This document shows, one piece after another, positions 29,305 through 37,773 of a stretch of DNA of 40,579 bases. The notes under the pieces were generated by a model. The model saw nothing but the letters and a program-made list of their open reading frames with translations. It searched no databases and was not told the origin of the DNA. The DNA comes from Candidatus Levyibacteriota bacterium (GTDB taxonomy: Bacteria; Patescibacteriota; Microgenomatia; Levybacterales; UBA12049), in the NCBI GenBank assembly GCA_016204425.1, contig JACQKR010000036.1, forward strand, positions 1-40,579. Direction: 5' to 3'. Numbering within the stretch: the stretch's first letter is position 1; every line of letters begins with the position of its first letter. The translations under genes and the position numbers were made by a program.

Positions 29305-30378
29305 TTATTTTATCCACTCGTTCTTTAGCGCTGAAACGTACCCATAGAAAGAATCATCGAGTCCTTTGAAGACGTATACCGGCATAAGATAGTTTTGGTC
29401 GTTCCCATTCAGATAATATCCTAAGACGACGTCTTTTATTTTAATTTCGGTTTTGTCACCGAAATAGGCGGCTACGTACCCTTTTCCGTTCACGAGCTCG
29501 TTATATGCCTCATACGTGCTTTTCAAAGGATAGTCGGCTTTAATATCACTAATCTTCTGGTGAGAGAAATGCGTCTCAACCACTTCCGGCTTATTATCAA
29601 GCGCTTCACGTGAGAGCGGTTTTGTAAATCCGACAAATAGCTTTATCTGTGAATAGAAAGGGGAATAATAAAATATAGGAAGTTTGTTAAGATCTCTCTG
29701 AAAAAAATCTACTTCGATCACTGGTGCTGCTTCTTTTTTCCCTGCCGGAATTAGCTTACCGTCTATGACAGAGAGTCGGTAGGTTTTTGTTTTTGCTACA
29801 TCGACATCAGGCGGGAAGTACGCCATTTTTGAAAGAAACTCCTGCGCTGCTTTAATGCTGTTTGCTTCATTGACGACATAGATGCCGTTTCGAACATTTT
29901 CTTGCGTAAGGAAAGGCGATGTCATGGTAAAATCTTTTGTTTCCAAATTGATTATAAGGCTTCGTTCTAAATCTCCGGCACTGTCCCATTGGAGTGTGTA
30001 TTTTTTTAGTTCACGATCAGGCCTTGTGAATCCAACAGCTGATGCCGACTGGCGAGCGTCCCGGTATTCAAGAAGGCTCGGATTTTCATGAGTAATGAGT
30101 TTATAAATTTGTATTCTGCTTTGAAAAGCAGGTAGTCTTCCGGTCAACGTGTCGATAATATAGGTAAATTTTTTGTCAGTAACATTATTCGGAAATTGTA
30201 TGGCAGGAAGTTTACCAAATGTTGTTGTAGGAGGTGCAACCGGACGAGGAAAAAAAACTGTTTTTGCAGTCTTACCGATATTTATGCCTATGAAAAAGAG
30301 GCTGACGGCGGCAAGAAACAACCCTCCATATTTTATGACATTTTTTGATAGTTCTGTTACCGTATGGAGTGTTGCCAT
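29305..30378 (-). CDS. Membrane-anchored hypothetical protein
   Basis: This 357-residue protein begins MATLHTVTELSKNV and has one N-terminal transmembrane helix (about 15-37) and a large extracytoplasmic part of beta-rich appearance. The segments SRIQIYKLITHENPSLLEYRD, GIYVVNEANSIKAAQEFL, KEAAPVIEVDFFQRDLNKLP and VVLGYYLNGNDQNYLMPVYV resemble a conserved CPR envelope family I cannot name. The start at 30378 is preferred over 30423 because the promoter TTGATT/TATACT puts +1 on that A. Only 1 nt separates it from the convergent carboxypeptidase gene. Confidence 0.75.
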   Translation of the reverse strand: MATLHTVTELSKNVIKYGGLFLAAVSLFFIGINIGKTAKTVFFPRPVAPPTTTFGKLPAIQFPNNVTDKKFTYIIDTLTGRLPAFQSRIQIYKLITHENPSLLEYRDARQSASAVGFTRPDRELKKYTLQWDSAGDLERSLIINLETKDFTMTSPFLTQENVRNGIYVVNEANSIKAAQEFLSKMAYFPPDVDVAKTKTYRLSVIDGKLIPAGKKEAAPVIEVDFFQRDLNKLPIFYYSPFYSQIKLFVGFTKPLSREALDNKPEVVETHFSHQKISDIKADYPLKSTYEAYNELVNGKGYVAAYFGDKTEIKIKDVVLGYYLNGNDQNYLMPVYVFKGLDDSFYGYVSALKNEWIK

Positions 30379-30384
30379 ACCTTG

Positions 30385-30413
30385 AGTATAGGTAAAACAT
30401 ACTGTAGAATCAA
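30385..30413 (-). promoter_or_regulatory. Leaderless promoter of the 30378 gene
   Basis: TTGATT (30413-30408), a 17-nt spacer and TATACT (30390-30385); predicted +1 is 30378, the A of the ATG. Confidence 0.7.
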
Positions 30414-30454
30414 GGAGACACATAGCTAAGTTTATTAGTTATGCGTTATTAGTT

Positions 30455-31867
30455 ATGAGTTCGGTTAGAACACGGATCGCACCATCCCCAACAGGCGAGG
30501 ACATTCATATTGGCAATCTCTATACTGCGCTCATCAACTGGGCGTATGCGAAAAAAAATAACGGTCAATTCATCGTTAGAATAGAGGATACGGATCGTGA
30601 ACGGTATGTGAAAGGTGCTGAAGAGAAAATTCTTGCCTCATTACACGCATTTTCGATCACCAATGACGAAGGTCCGGATGTTGGAGGGCCTTATGCACCA
30701 TATCGTCAGTCAGAACGTCTTCCTATTTATAAGCAACATGCAGAGGAATTGATTGCAAAAGGGAAGGCGTACTATTGTTTCTGTTCCAAAGAGCGTCTTG
30801 AGGAACTCCGAAGTACGCAGCAGAAAAACAAACAAATCCCTCGATACGATAAGTATTGCCTTCTCAATGTAAAAAACGCAAAAGAGAGAATAGCAGGTGG
30901 TGAGAAATACGTCGTTCGGCTGAATGTGACACCTGATAAAAAAGTCTGGTTTGATGATGTTATCAGAGGAAAAATCGAGTTTGATTCAAATCAGATAGAT
31001 GACCAGGTACTTCTCAAATCCGATGGATATCCAACCTATCATTTGGGAGTCGTAGTCGATGACCATCTGATGAAAATTTCACATGTCGTGCGGGCTGAAG
31101 AATGGATCTCATCGACTCCAAAGCACGTGATTTTATATGAATCATTCGGGTGGCCTCTTCCTGTCTTTGCCCATATGCCGATCCTACGGAATCCCGATAA
31201 ATCGAAGCTTTCGAAGAGAAAGAATCCTGTCTGGGCGTCCTGGTATCTGGGTGAAGGGTATTTGCCTGAGGCGATTCTGAATTTTTTGGCACTTCAGGGA
31301 TGGAGCCATCCTGATGGAAAAGAGCTGTTTTCAGTAGCAGAGTTCATTGAAAAAATCGATCTGAAAGATATTCATCCTGCGGGTCCGATTTTCGATATTA
31401 ATAAATTACAATGGATGAATCAGCAGTATATACAAACGCTTGATAATAGTTCATTAAAAAATAAGCTATTAAATTTTTATGAAGAGAATCAAACAATTCA
31501 CGGTTTTTTATCAAATAATAAGGCAAGCGAGACGGTGCTGGAATTGGCAAAGACAAGAATGAAAGCACTGAAGGATTTTTCGTCTCTTGTTCATTATTTG
31601 TTTGAATCTCCTGGTAAAGATATGATGAGCGAGGAGCATATGCAGATAATTCCCTTAATTAAGACTGCCCTTGAACAGGTCGCTTCGTGGAAGAGTAGTG
31701 AGATTTTAGCCGTGTTAAAAGAACTAATGAGTAAACAAAGTTCAGCGAAGATGTCTCTTTTCTATGTTTTATTTACCGGTAGCAAGCAAGGGCTGCCACT
31801 TCCTGAGATGTTAGAAGTTTTAGGAAAAGATGAAGTGTTAAAGCGGTTAGAGAATTTACAAAAATGA
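30455..31867 (+). CDS. gltX: Glutamyl-tRNA synthetase
   Basis: This 470-residue class I synthetase has the HIGH-type motif RIAPSPTGEDIHIGNLYTAL (7-26), FIVRIEDTDRERY, the acceptor-binding part with HVVRAEEWISSTPKH, and the KMSKS equivalent KSKLSKRKN (about 248-256). The C-terminal helical anticodon domain is complete. With no GlnRS visible, it may be non-discriminating, also charging the tRNA-Gln encoded 1 kb downstream; that is inference. It overlaps the following membrane protein gene by 4 nt. Confidence 0.95.
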   Translation: MSSVRTRIAPSPTGEDIHIGNLYTALINWAYAKKNNGQFIVRIEDTDRERYVKGAEEKILASLHAFSITNDEGPDVGGPYAPYRQSERLPIYKQHAEELIAKGKAYYCFCSKERLEELRSTQQKNKQIPRYDKYCLLNVKNAKERIAGGEKYVVRLNVTPDKKVWFDDVIRGKIEFDSNQIDDQVLLKSDGYPTYHLGVVVDDHLMKISHVVRAEEWISSTPKHVILYESFGWPLPVFAHMPILRNPDKSKLSKRKNPVWASWYLGEGYLPEAILNFLALQGWSHPDGKELFSVAEFIEKIDLKDIHPAGPIFDINKLQWMNQQYIQTLDNSSLKNKLLNFYEENQTIHGFLSNNKASETVLELAKTRMKALKDFSSLVHYLFESPGKDMMSEEHMQIIPLIKTALEQVASWKSSEILAVLKELMSKQSSAKMSLFYVLFTGSKQGLPLPEMLEVLGKDEVLKRLENLQK

Positions 31868-32463
31868 AGCTTACTCTTGCCCGTCTTATATCTTCTGTTA
31901 CAAATCCAATTGTGTTTCTTCTTCCACTTCCCTATCTTCTTGTTTTCAGGGTGACTGGGGACGATGGGCTCGCGCTCAAATGGTTTTTTTTCTCAACCGC
32001 TTTCATAAGTGTTGTTGGGATGTTTGTCCTCTATGCTGTTCATAGAAAAATATTTACCGATTTTGATGTTTCTCGCCGGAATCAACGCCATTTGCTCTTT
32101 GCTGTAGTCGGAGCGGTGTCATTTGTATACCTCCTGGGATTAATTTTCTTACAAGGACCGCCGGTCTTGTATATTGCAATTGCGTGTATATTCATAAGTA
32201 TTTTTGTTTTCAGCATTATTAACATATTTCTTAAAGCGAGTATTCACCTTGCGACATTCTCGGCGTTTGTTTTTATTCTTGCCGTTATGTACGGTGAGCG
32301 ATTGCTGTTATTATTGCTTTTGATGCCGGTTATTGCCTGGTCCCGCGTTCAAACGAAGCGTCATTCAATAGATGAGGCTACTATTGGAGGCTTTGCAGGT
32401 GTATTATTAACATTGGGGATGTATATTGTGTTAAAGTACGTTTTTCATTTGAGCATGCCATGA
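31864..32463 (+). CDS. PAP2-like membrane phosphatase
   Basis: This 199-residue integral membrane protein has about six hydrophobic helices. ASIHLATFSAF (with a Ser-x-His) and WSRVQTKRHSIDEATIGGFAG, which end in RxxxxRHSxxE-like residues, recall the PAP2 lipid phosphatase motifs SGH and SRxxxxxHxxxD. The first PAP2 motif (KxxxxxxRP) is only weakly seen as HRKIFTDFDVSRRNQRH. Next to an undecaprenol kinase gene, it could act on polyprenyl phosphate, but this is uncertain. Start overlaps gltX. Confidence 0.6.
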   Translation: MKLTLARLISSVTNPIVFLLPLPYLLVFRVTGDDGLALKWFFFSTAFISVVGMFVLYAVHRKIFTDFDVSRRNQRHLLFAVVGAVSFVYLLGLIFLQGPPVLYIAIACIFISIFVFSIINIFLKASIHLATFSAFVFILAVMYGERLLLLLLLMPVIAWSRVQTKRHSIDEATIGGFAGVLLTLGMYIVLKYVFHLSMP

Positions 32464-32831
32464 TACAGCCGACAAAACTAATCAAATCGTTCGGATATGC
32501 GCTTGAGGGGTTGGCGCACGCCTGGAAATTCGATCAGAATCTCCGTATTCATGTCCTCATCGCGGTAATCGTTCTCCTCTTAGCGTATTTCTTACAAGTG
32601 CCCTTTATTGAAGTCATCATCTTAAGTGTATTGATCATTCTCGTTATAACGACTGAGATGATCAATACTGCGATTGAAAACATGGTAGATCTGATTACGA
32701 GTGAGCATCGTCAGGAAGCAAAGATCGCAAAAGATGTCTCATCGGGCATGGTTTTCATCGCTGCTGTCGGATCACTGGTTGTTGGTCTTCTCATCTTCTT
32801 ACCATATATTTTCAAGCTCATTACCCAATAG
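32460..32831 (+). CDS. dgkA: DgkA-family undecaprenol/diacylglycerol kinase
   Basis: This 123-residue protein has three transmembrane helices. SFGYALEGLAHAWKFDQNLRIH (10-31) and the active motif TTEMINTAIENMVDLI (about 64-79) belong to the DgkA family; in Gram-positives it phosphorylates undecaprenol rather than diacylglycerol. Overlaps the PAP2-like gene by 4 nt, so the two could form a lipid-carrier phosphorylation/dephosphorylation pair. Confidence 0.92.
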   Translation: MIQPTKLIKSFGYALEGLAHAWKFDQNLRIHVLIAVIVLLLAYFLQVPFIEVIILSVLIILVITTEMINTAIENMVDLITSEHRQEAKIAKDVSSGMVFIAAVGSLVVGLLIFLPYIFKLITQ

Positions 32832-32897
32832 TTTATTAGATTTTTTGCCTCATTTCCTGTAAAATGTTCCTACTTCACGTATAGTATGAAGTGACAA

Positions 32898-32968
32898 TGC
32901 CGGATCGTCTAATGTTAGGACAACGGACTCTGAATCCGTTTATCTACGTCCGAATCGTAGTCCGGCAG
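32898..32968 (+). tRNA. tRNA-Gln (CTG anticodon)
   Basis: The 71-nt cloverleaf folds with no mismatch: acceptor TGCCGGA/TCCGGCA, D arm GTCT/GGAC, anticodon stem ACGGA/TCCGT with loop CTCTGAA (anticodon CTG, reading CAG), variable TTAT, T arm CTACG/CGTAG with loop TCCGAAT, discriminator G. CCA is not encoded (CCC follows). TATAGT at 32880-32885, in an ACTTCA/TGAAGT inverted repeat (32872-32891), is a probable promoter box. Confidence 0.95.
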
Positions 32969-33036
32969 CCCGACTCAAAAATAATTAAAATTCTTCTAAA
33001 TTGACATAAATCACTCCCTATGCCAGGATAATCTTA

Positions 33037-33507
33037 GTGAGTAACTATCTAAAACTATTTTTGGCTATACTCGTCTGTCAAGCCGCAGGAATCATTGGAT
33101 CCTTTTTTACAATTAACTCTGTAAATACTTGGTATACAACTCTTGAGAAGCCATTTTTTAATCCTCCTTCTTGGGTTTTTGGTCCTACTTGGACGATTTT
33201 ATATTTATTAATGGGGATTTCTTTGTATCTTGTATGGAATTCAAAAAACACAAAAGAGAAAAAAGTGGGTCTGAAATACTTTTACATTCAATTAGTGCTA
33301 AATGCACTCTGGTCAATTGTATTCTTTGGTTTTAAATCCCCACCGCTGGCTTTAATCGAAATATTGACCCTTTGGATAATGATTTTTTTAACTATTAGAA
33401 GTTTCTTGAAAATTAATAAAAACGCAGCTTACCTGTTGTTTCCATATATTGCGTGGGTGAGCTTCGCGACTATCTTAAACTTATTTATAGTGATTTTAAA
33501 TCCGTAA
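33037..33507 (+). CDS. tspO: TspO/MBR family membrane protein
   Basis: This 156-residue, five-helix protein of the tryptophan-rich sensory/peripheral benzodiazepine receptor family has GSFFTINSVNTWYTTLEKPFFNPPSW, FGPTWTILYLLMGISLYLVW and WSIVFFGFKSPPLALIEI. Members bind porphyrins or help stress responses. The start is GTG at 33037. TTGACA at 33001 and GATAAT at 33027-33032 lie upstream with an unusually long 20-nt gap; TTGAC-N4-ATCAC there also resembles a Fnr site. It is a stand-alone gene after the tRNA. Confidence 0.92.
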   Translation: MSNYLKLFLAILVCQAAGIIGSFFTINSVNTWYTTLEKPFFNPPSWVFGPTWTILYLLMGISLYLVWNSKNTKEKKVGLKYFYIQLVLNALWSIVFFGFKSPPLALIEILTLWIMIFLTIRSFLKINKNAAYLLFPYIAWVSFATILNLFIVILNP

Positions 33508-33527
33508 TATAGCATTAGAATTAGATA

Positions 33528-33800
33528 TCACAAGTAATTTGGTATATAAAAATGCTCTCGTGTAGTCTTCCAAAAAGTTCGAATAGCGTCTATGTCCGCC
33601 AGCTGATTTTTGCTTCCTTGATTAGTCTTCTTTAAATTGAGTGCAAAAATCACTCTGAGTCGAGCACGACGAAGAGCATTTCCTTTAAATATATTAGGCC
33701 CGAATCTCGAACGCCGCAGCGAAGATCTCGTAAAGAAATAAAGATCCCTGTGAGACCGCGAAATAGGGGCTAGTCCGGCAGCAAAAGATCCTCCCCAGAT
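33528..33800 (-). pseudogene. Gene relic, copy 1 (C-terminal fragment)
   Basis: A 91-codon minus-strand frame runs without a stop to TGA at 33530-33528, but no ATG opens it. It reads AAGLAPISRSHRDLYFFTRS, then RFGPNIFKGNALRRARLR, NQLADIDAIRTFWKTTREHF and ends IPNYL. Its 34-nt core at 33570-33603 matches 35217-35250 at 32 positions. I cannot name the family; it explains most of the 347-nt gap 33508-33854. Confidence 0.55.
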
Positions 33801-33854
33801 TCAAACCTTCCTAATAATTTGTAAAGCAGTGTTCTATCAGTTAAAATCTCGTCC

Positions 33855-35168
33855 ATGGTTGATATAAGGGAATCTTCAGAGTATTCTCGACCTGAAAACG
33901 GTCTTGATTTGCTCGCAAAAGCAACATCGTCTTTCATAACTACTCACCCTGATGGAACAACCACTGAGATAACGATAGATAGTGATGACGATTATATAGG
34001 GAAAATAAGAGGTGCTGGTGGTCGTGTGTCAAAAAGTAGAACAGATACATTAGCAAATGGAATAGAAAGAAGTCTATGGGTACGTGATAACAATACTGGA
34101 GCAGCTATTGTCAGTCATAGCCTGCTATCAGATGATACCTATTCACGCGCAAGATTTAGCTATGCTCCAAATGTAAATGGGATTGATAATCCATTCGTTT
34201 TGCAAATTCAAGGCATATCAACAACTACTCCAAATACAGTTTTCTATGCTCGTTATTCTGAAAACGGACAGATTGGTAATTTCTCGATTGAAGTATCACG
34301 TTCATTAAGAGATGCTAGGAATAGATTGAGCTCAGAGCTGTTTCAGCAAACTGATGAAGGTGAAGGCGTAAGAGAAGAATTTGATTTTGAAAAAACTATC
34401 GACGAACTTGTAGGGATGTATATAACCAATCCTGATCTCTTTAAGCGAGCCCTATCTGGTAGAGCTAGTGGTGGAGCGCAAACAGAAGAGAAGCGAAAAA
34501 GAGGAATTCTGTTTCAAAGACAAGATCCACAGAAATTATCAGCCTCAGCTGCTGATAACATTCTTACACCCGTACTTAGAAAGTATGAAGAATCATTACA
34601 AGAGCCTGAATTACAAGACCTTAAAGGAATACTTTCCAGTGATTTATCTTCTTCGCTCTATCATCTTTTTAATGATAAAGAATTAGATGCTCTTGCGACA
34701 GGTGCAGTAAGGGGAAATATAAATATGGAGGAGTTATTAGAAAGAACATACACATTATTTACAGTAAATATACACATTTTGAAAAGGCTGTATGATGCAT
34801 ATATAGAAAAATCATCTCGATATCGATTGGTTTTTATACCGAAACAATCAGAAGGTTTTTCACAATCGAGTTACCATTTACAGGTACAACCTCTTTTCGA
34901 AAAAGAGGGAGGGATCGAAGAAAGAGACATCTTCGAAGAGGATGCGTCTGAATTTAATCATGGATTGTACACGTACGGTATTACAAAAGATAGTGGTGTG
35001 TACAGGTTAACTGTACAAAATCGACTACAGAATGAAGATGCAAGAAGTATTGAGTTCCCTGAACATTTCGATGCAGAAGCTGTAATAAATGCACTAACTA
35101 TCAATCACTACAATGAATGGGAAAAGGCTTTAGAGTTAGTAAGATATTCTTATGATGAACCTCATTAA
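33855..35168 (+). CDS. Orphan 437-residue protein
   Basis: I do not recognise this soluble protein. The N-terminal third is beta-rich (TTTEITIDSDDDYIGKIRG, LWVRDNNTGAAIVSHSLL), the middle helical (EEFDFEKTIDELVGMYITNP, TYTLFTVNIHILKRLYDAYI) and the C-terminus mixed. No membrane, cysteine or catalytic motif stands out. The promoter is clear: TTGTAA (33819-33824), a 17-nt spacer and TAAAAT (33842-33847), +1 one nucleotide before the ATG. It lies between two homologous relic fragments, as a cassette would, and its codon choice looks slightly more A/T-rich than the neighbouring kinase gene; this was not measured. Confidence 0.7.
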   Translation: MVDIRESSEYSRPENGLDLLAKATSSFITTHPDGTTTEITIDSDDDYIGKIRGAGGRVSKSRTDTLANGIERSLWVRDNNTGAAIVSHSLLSDDTYSRARFSYAPNVNGIDNPFVLQIQGISTTTPNTVFYARYSENGQIGNFSIEVSRSLRDARNRLSSELFQQTDEGEGVREEFDFEKTIDELVGMYITNPDLFKRALSGRASGGAQTEEKRKRGILFQRQDPQKLSASAADNILTPVLRKYEESLQEPELQDLKGILSSDLSSSLYHLFNDKELDALATGAVRGNINMEELLERTYTLFTVNIHILKRLYDAYIEKSSRYRLVFIPKQSEGFSQSSYHLQVQPLFEKEGGIEERDIFEEDASEFNHGLYTYGITKDSGVYRLTVQNRLQNEDARSIEFPEHFDAEAVINALTINHYNEWEKALELVRYSYDEPH

Positions 35169-35174
35169 ATATTG

Positions 35175-35279
35175 TCACGAAGAGTTTGGAATAAAGAATC
35201 TTACTTCTGAAGTTTGCCAAAGAGTTCTAATAGCGTCTATGTCCGCCAGCACGAAAATCAATAATACTCTTTTCAAAAC
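35175..35279 (-). pseudogene. Gene relic, copy 2 (C-terminal fragment)
   Basis: A 35-codon frame, VLKRVLLIFVLADIDAIRTL then WQTSEVRFFIPNSS and TGA at 35177-35175, closed upstream by TAG. It shares LADIDAIRT and the FxIPN ending with copy 1; residues differ mostly conservatively, as expected of drifted protein-coding copies. Confidence 0.5.
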
Positions 35280-35285
35280 CTATAG

Positions 35286-35313
35286 TTGATATTTCCTCAC
35301 AATTCTGTATAAT
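35286..35313 (+). promoter_or_regulatory. Promoter of the PfkB kinase gene
   Basis: TTGATA (35286-35291), a 16-nt spacer and TATAAT (35308-35313); predicted +1 about 35320, an 11-nt leader. Confidence 0.65.
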
Positions 35314-35330
35314 TCTCAAAACTGCCGTCT

Positions 35331-36476
35331 ATGCAACAAACACACGGAGGAAGATCTCGGTTAATCGTCATTGGAAACCCCGTAGCTGATCTTGTTTCTG
35401 GAGAAGCAGGACAGCCCGGTGCTACCTACAAGCTCGGTGGAGCAGTCGGATATACAGGGGTAGGAGCAGCAATAATGGGTGAGAGCTTGGTAGATGTTGT
35501 CGTCATCTCCAAAGCACCGCTCGATCATGAAGATCCATACGGTGTAAATTATTTCAAAACGGTAAACAGACCAGGTGTAAGTGTTGTAAGACGGGAACCG
35601 ACAGACAACAGGCTGACAATTTTCCACAATACGTATACTGCTGACGGAGTTCGAACACAAAAATGTATCCCGAACCCGCAACCGATCACCCTCAAAGACA
35701 TAATCGATTCAGGCCTTGTGCTAAGGAGAGACGATATCGTTATTCACGCTTCAACATTTCAAGACAGTGACCCGTCTCTCATTGAAGGTCTTTCTAAGTT
35801 GGTAGATACGCAAATTGGCATTGTTCAAGGATTTGCAAGAGCCGTTGATCAAGAAGGCACAGTACGCCCGACTGTACCAACAGAGCTATTAAAAGTCGCA
35901 AAATATTTGCATGCAATCGCGTTAAGTGAGGAAGATATCGCAGGCATCAAAGATGAAAGCGGTAACAGTATTTTAGATGAGCTTATCACAAGCGGAGTTG
36001 AGTACACACTCCTCACCAAAGGACCGGAGGGGGCTGAGATTTTCAGGCGGGGGACGGAGTTCCCGACGGTTTTTCGGCAACCTGCTTACGAGCTGGTTAG
36101 TGAGGAAAAAAAACGATTAGCGACCCCCGGTCCTCATGTCGACGCTGCTTTTACCGGACTGGGGGATACGTGGATCGCTCACTATGGTTTACGTATGGCA
36201 GGATGGGGATATTCACTACTTGAGACGTGGGAAGAAAAACATAATGCCGTTGCTGAAGCAGTGCAAAGCGCAGGACTTGCATGTACGCTTAAGCTTAGAA
36301 AAGCACTCAGTGGAGGTAAGGGAGGTATTGAAGGAGCTCCATCACTTGATGAGTGGCATCGTGTATATCAAGGTGAGGTGCACCAACCGGGATTTGCGGA
36401 ATTTGCTGAGTTAGCCAAGCAAGCGCAATACGAAGTAAATGTCTATTTTCCGGCAAATGCAAGAGAGCGAAGGTAA
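35331..36476 (+). CDS. PfkB-family carbohydrate/nucleoside kinase
   Basis: This 381-residue ribokinase-fold protein begins with LIVIGNPVADLVSG and KLGGAVGYTGVGAAIMG, the GG-rich lid region of PfkB kinases. The anion-hole motif near 265-275 is DAAFTGLGDTWIA: the usual GAGD is GLGD, but the catalytic Asp is kept. NxTxKGPEGA is seen as LLTKGPEGAEIF. The substrate is unknown. The C-terminal extension after about residue 320 (LDEWHRVYQGEVHQPGFAEF) is not typical of the family. The gene stands alone. Confidence 0.85.
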   Translation: MQQTHGGRSRLIVIGNPVADLVSGEAGQPGATYKLGGAVGYTGVGAAIMGESLVDVVVISKAPLDHEDPYGVNYFKTVNRPGVSVVRREPTDNRLTIFHNTYTADGVRTQKCIPNPQPITLKDIIDSGLVLRRDDIVIHASTFQDSDPSLIEGLSKLVDTQIGIVQGFARAVDQEGTVRPTVPTELLKVAKYLHAIALSEEDIAGIKDESGNSILDELITSGVEYTLLTKGPEGAEIFRRGTEFPTVFRQPAYELVSEEKKRLATPGPHVDAAFTGLGDTWIAHYGLRMAGWGYSLLETWEEKHNAVAEAVQSAGLACTLKLRKALSGGKGGIEGAPSLDEWHRVYQGEVHQPGFAEFAELAKQAQYEVNVYFPANARERR

Positions 36477-36497
36477 AATTCGAGTAGTGCAGTGCAT

Positions 36498-36995
36498 TTA
36501 TAATTGTTTCCTTTTTACAAGATAGACCATCGATATTAAAACCAGAAATGACGAGATAAGGATGGGAACATAAACCGGGCCTACCCACGGGGTCGGTAGC
36601 AGAAAGAAAGTGTCAAGATCCGTAAGGCTTGCCGGCCAATTGATAGTCAACTTCAGAAAGATGTAGTAAAAGATATCCCAAATACCAAATGCTACAAAGA
36701 AAAAGGCAATTTGTTCTTTGAAACTTTTTGCTGCAAGCAATGCGACTGTTCCTAACATCACTAAAGTGGCGGCTTCACGAACTCTTTCAATATTTAATAT
36801 TGCCGTGTCGGAAATTATTTTGACTGCGGTTTGAGGCTCAAGGAACGCTATGCCCGGAACTAAAAATAATATTTCGGATACACCGGTGGCAGACCACGTT
36901 GACCCTAAAAGATGTCGAAGATACACAACAACAGCAGATTCAACAAATGCAAAAGCGACAGCAAATATCGCTACCTTTATGATTGTGCTTCTCAT
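36498..36995 (-). CDS. Four-helix membrane protein
   Basis: The 165-residue protein has hydrophobic helices at about 5-25, 78-92, 98-115 and 138-158. AFVESAVVVYLRHL, FGIWDIFYYIFLKLTINWPA and LLPTPWVGPVYVPIL are distinctive and suggest a conserved family, but I cannot name it. It follows the ferric-reductase-like gene in the same direction with a 55-nt gap; a weak GAGGGAC may serve as its ribosome site. Confidence 0.65.
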   Translation of the reverse strand: MRSTIIKVAIFAVAFAFVESAVVVYLRHLLGSTWSATGVSEILFLVPGIAFLEPQTAVKIISDTAILNIERVREAATLVMLGTVALLAAKSFKEQIAFFFVAFGIWDIFYYIFLKLTINWPASLTDLDTFFLLPTPWVGPVYVPILISSFLVLISMVYLVKRKQL

Positions 36996-37050
36996 GGTTC
37001 AGCTCGTCCCTCTGCCCTCCATCTCCTTTGTCCGGCTGATACTCGGTACA

Positions 37051-37722
37051 TCATCCACTGTTTTGTTCTCGCGAATTGCCCTTTTTACTCTGTTTGAAGT
37101 ATACGAATACTCGGTAGAGGATCACGATGCACATAAAGAGAAATACGAAAATACTTGCCGGCGGGTACGAAGGGTTTGCCAACTCAGGAGTTTGTTTTAC
37201 TTGTCCTTGAAACCACCGTATCCACCCCGGATACTTCATCACCACTACATGAAGAAAAACAGCAAGGAAGCCTATTTTACCGGCAATACTTAATCGTTTT
37301 TTCCATACATCAGCTCCCAATTCTTGAATTTTCGAATTCCTCGAAATATATGTCATAAATCCCCACGCCACAATCGCTAGTATGCCAAATGTAACTGGAA
37401 TCCATTCCTTGAAATACCACGAAAACCAGGTAAATCGCCCGGTCTGGAAAAGAGAAAAAAATACATGCAGCAGCGCAGTGCCAAATGCCAACAATCCAAG
37501 CTGACGCCTCAGTGCCATCAAAGAAACCATGAAAGGAATCCGTCTCAATGGTCCGATAAGAAGGGTTATGCCTGCTAAAACCACCGCCGTTGAACCAAAA
37601 ACCTTATTGATAATATATATATTGAAATATCCACGGCGGAGAAAGAGATAGAGAGAAAAAATGAGAACAATAATCAGCAAAATGACAAACGCTTTTAACC
37701 ATCTTTTAAGAGATTCATTCAT
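37051..37722 (-). CDS. Ferric-reductase-like (MsrQ-type) heme membrane protein
   Basis: This 223-residue protein has six transmembrane helices. The pattern RRQLGLLAFGTALLHVFFSLF and, later, KIGFLAVFLHVVVMKYPGW places two histidines on helices as in the ferric reductase-like domain of MsrQ/YedZ, where they bind heme b. MsrQ feeds electrons to a periplasmic methionine sulfoxide reductase (MsrP), but no msrP is seen here. The adjacent helical membrane gene downstream may be functionally coupled. Confidence 0.8.
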   Translation of the reverse strand: MNESLKRWLKAFVILLIIVLIFSLYLFLRRGYFNIYIINKVFGSTAVVLAGITLLIGPLRRIPFMVSLMALRRQLGLLAFGTALLHVFFSLFQTGRFTWFSWYFKEWIPVTFGILAIVAWGFMTYISRNSKIQELGADVWKKRLSIAGKIGFLAVFLHVVVMKYPGWIRWFQGQVKQTPELANPSYPPASIFVFLFMCIVILYRVFVYFKQSKKGNSREQNSG

Positions 37723-37773
37723 AGAAAATTTTTCTCACAACCTTAGTCTATCATTTTTTATCATGCAAGTTTT

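Noticed and set aside
33001..33014. TTGAC-N4-ATCAC upstream of tspO as a third activating Fnr site
   Set aside because: Its centre lies about -31.5 from the likely start, overlapping the -35 position; it could be a repressor site or simply a promoter box.
33771..33782. A 12-nt copy of the tRNA-Gln 3' end (TAGTCCGGCAGC), suggesting an attachment site with tspO as cargo
   Set aside because: The match is short, lies inside the open frame of relic 1, and no integrase is present; chance or coding origin is more likely.
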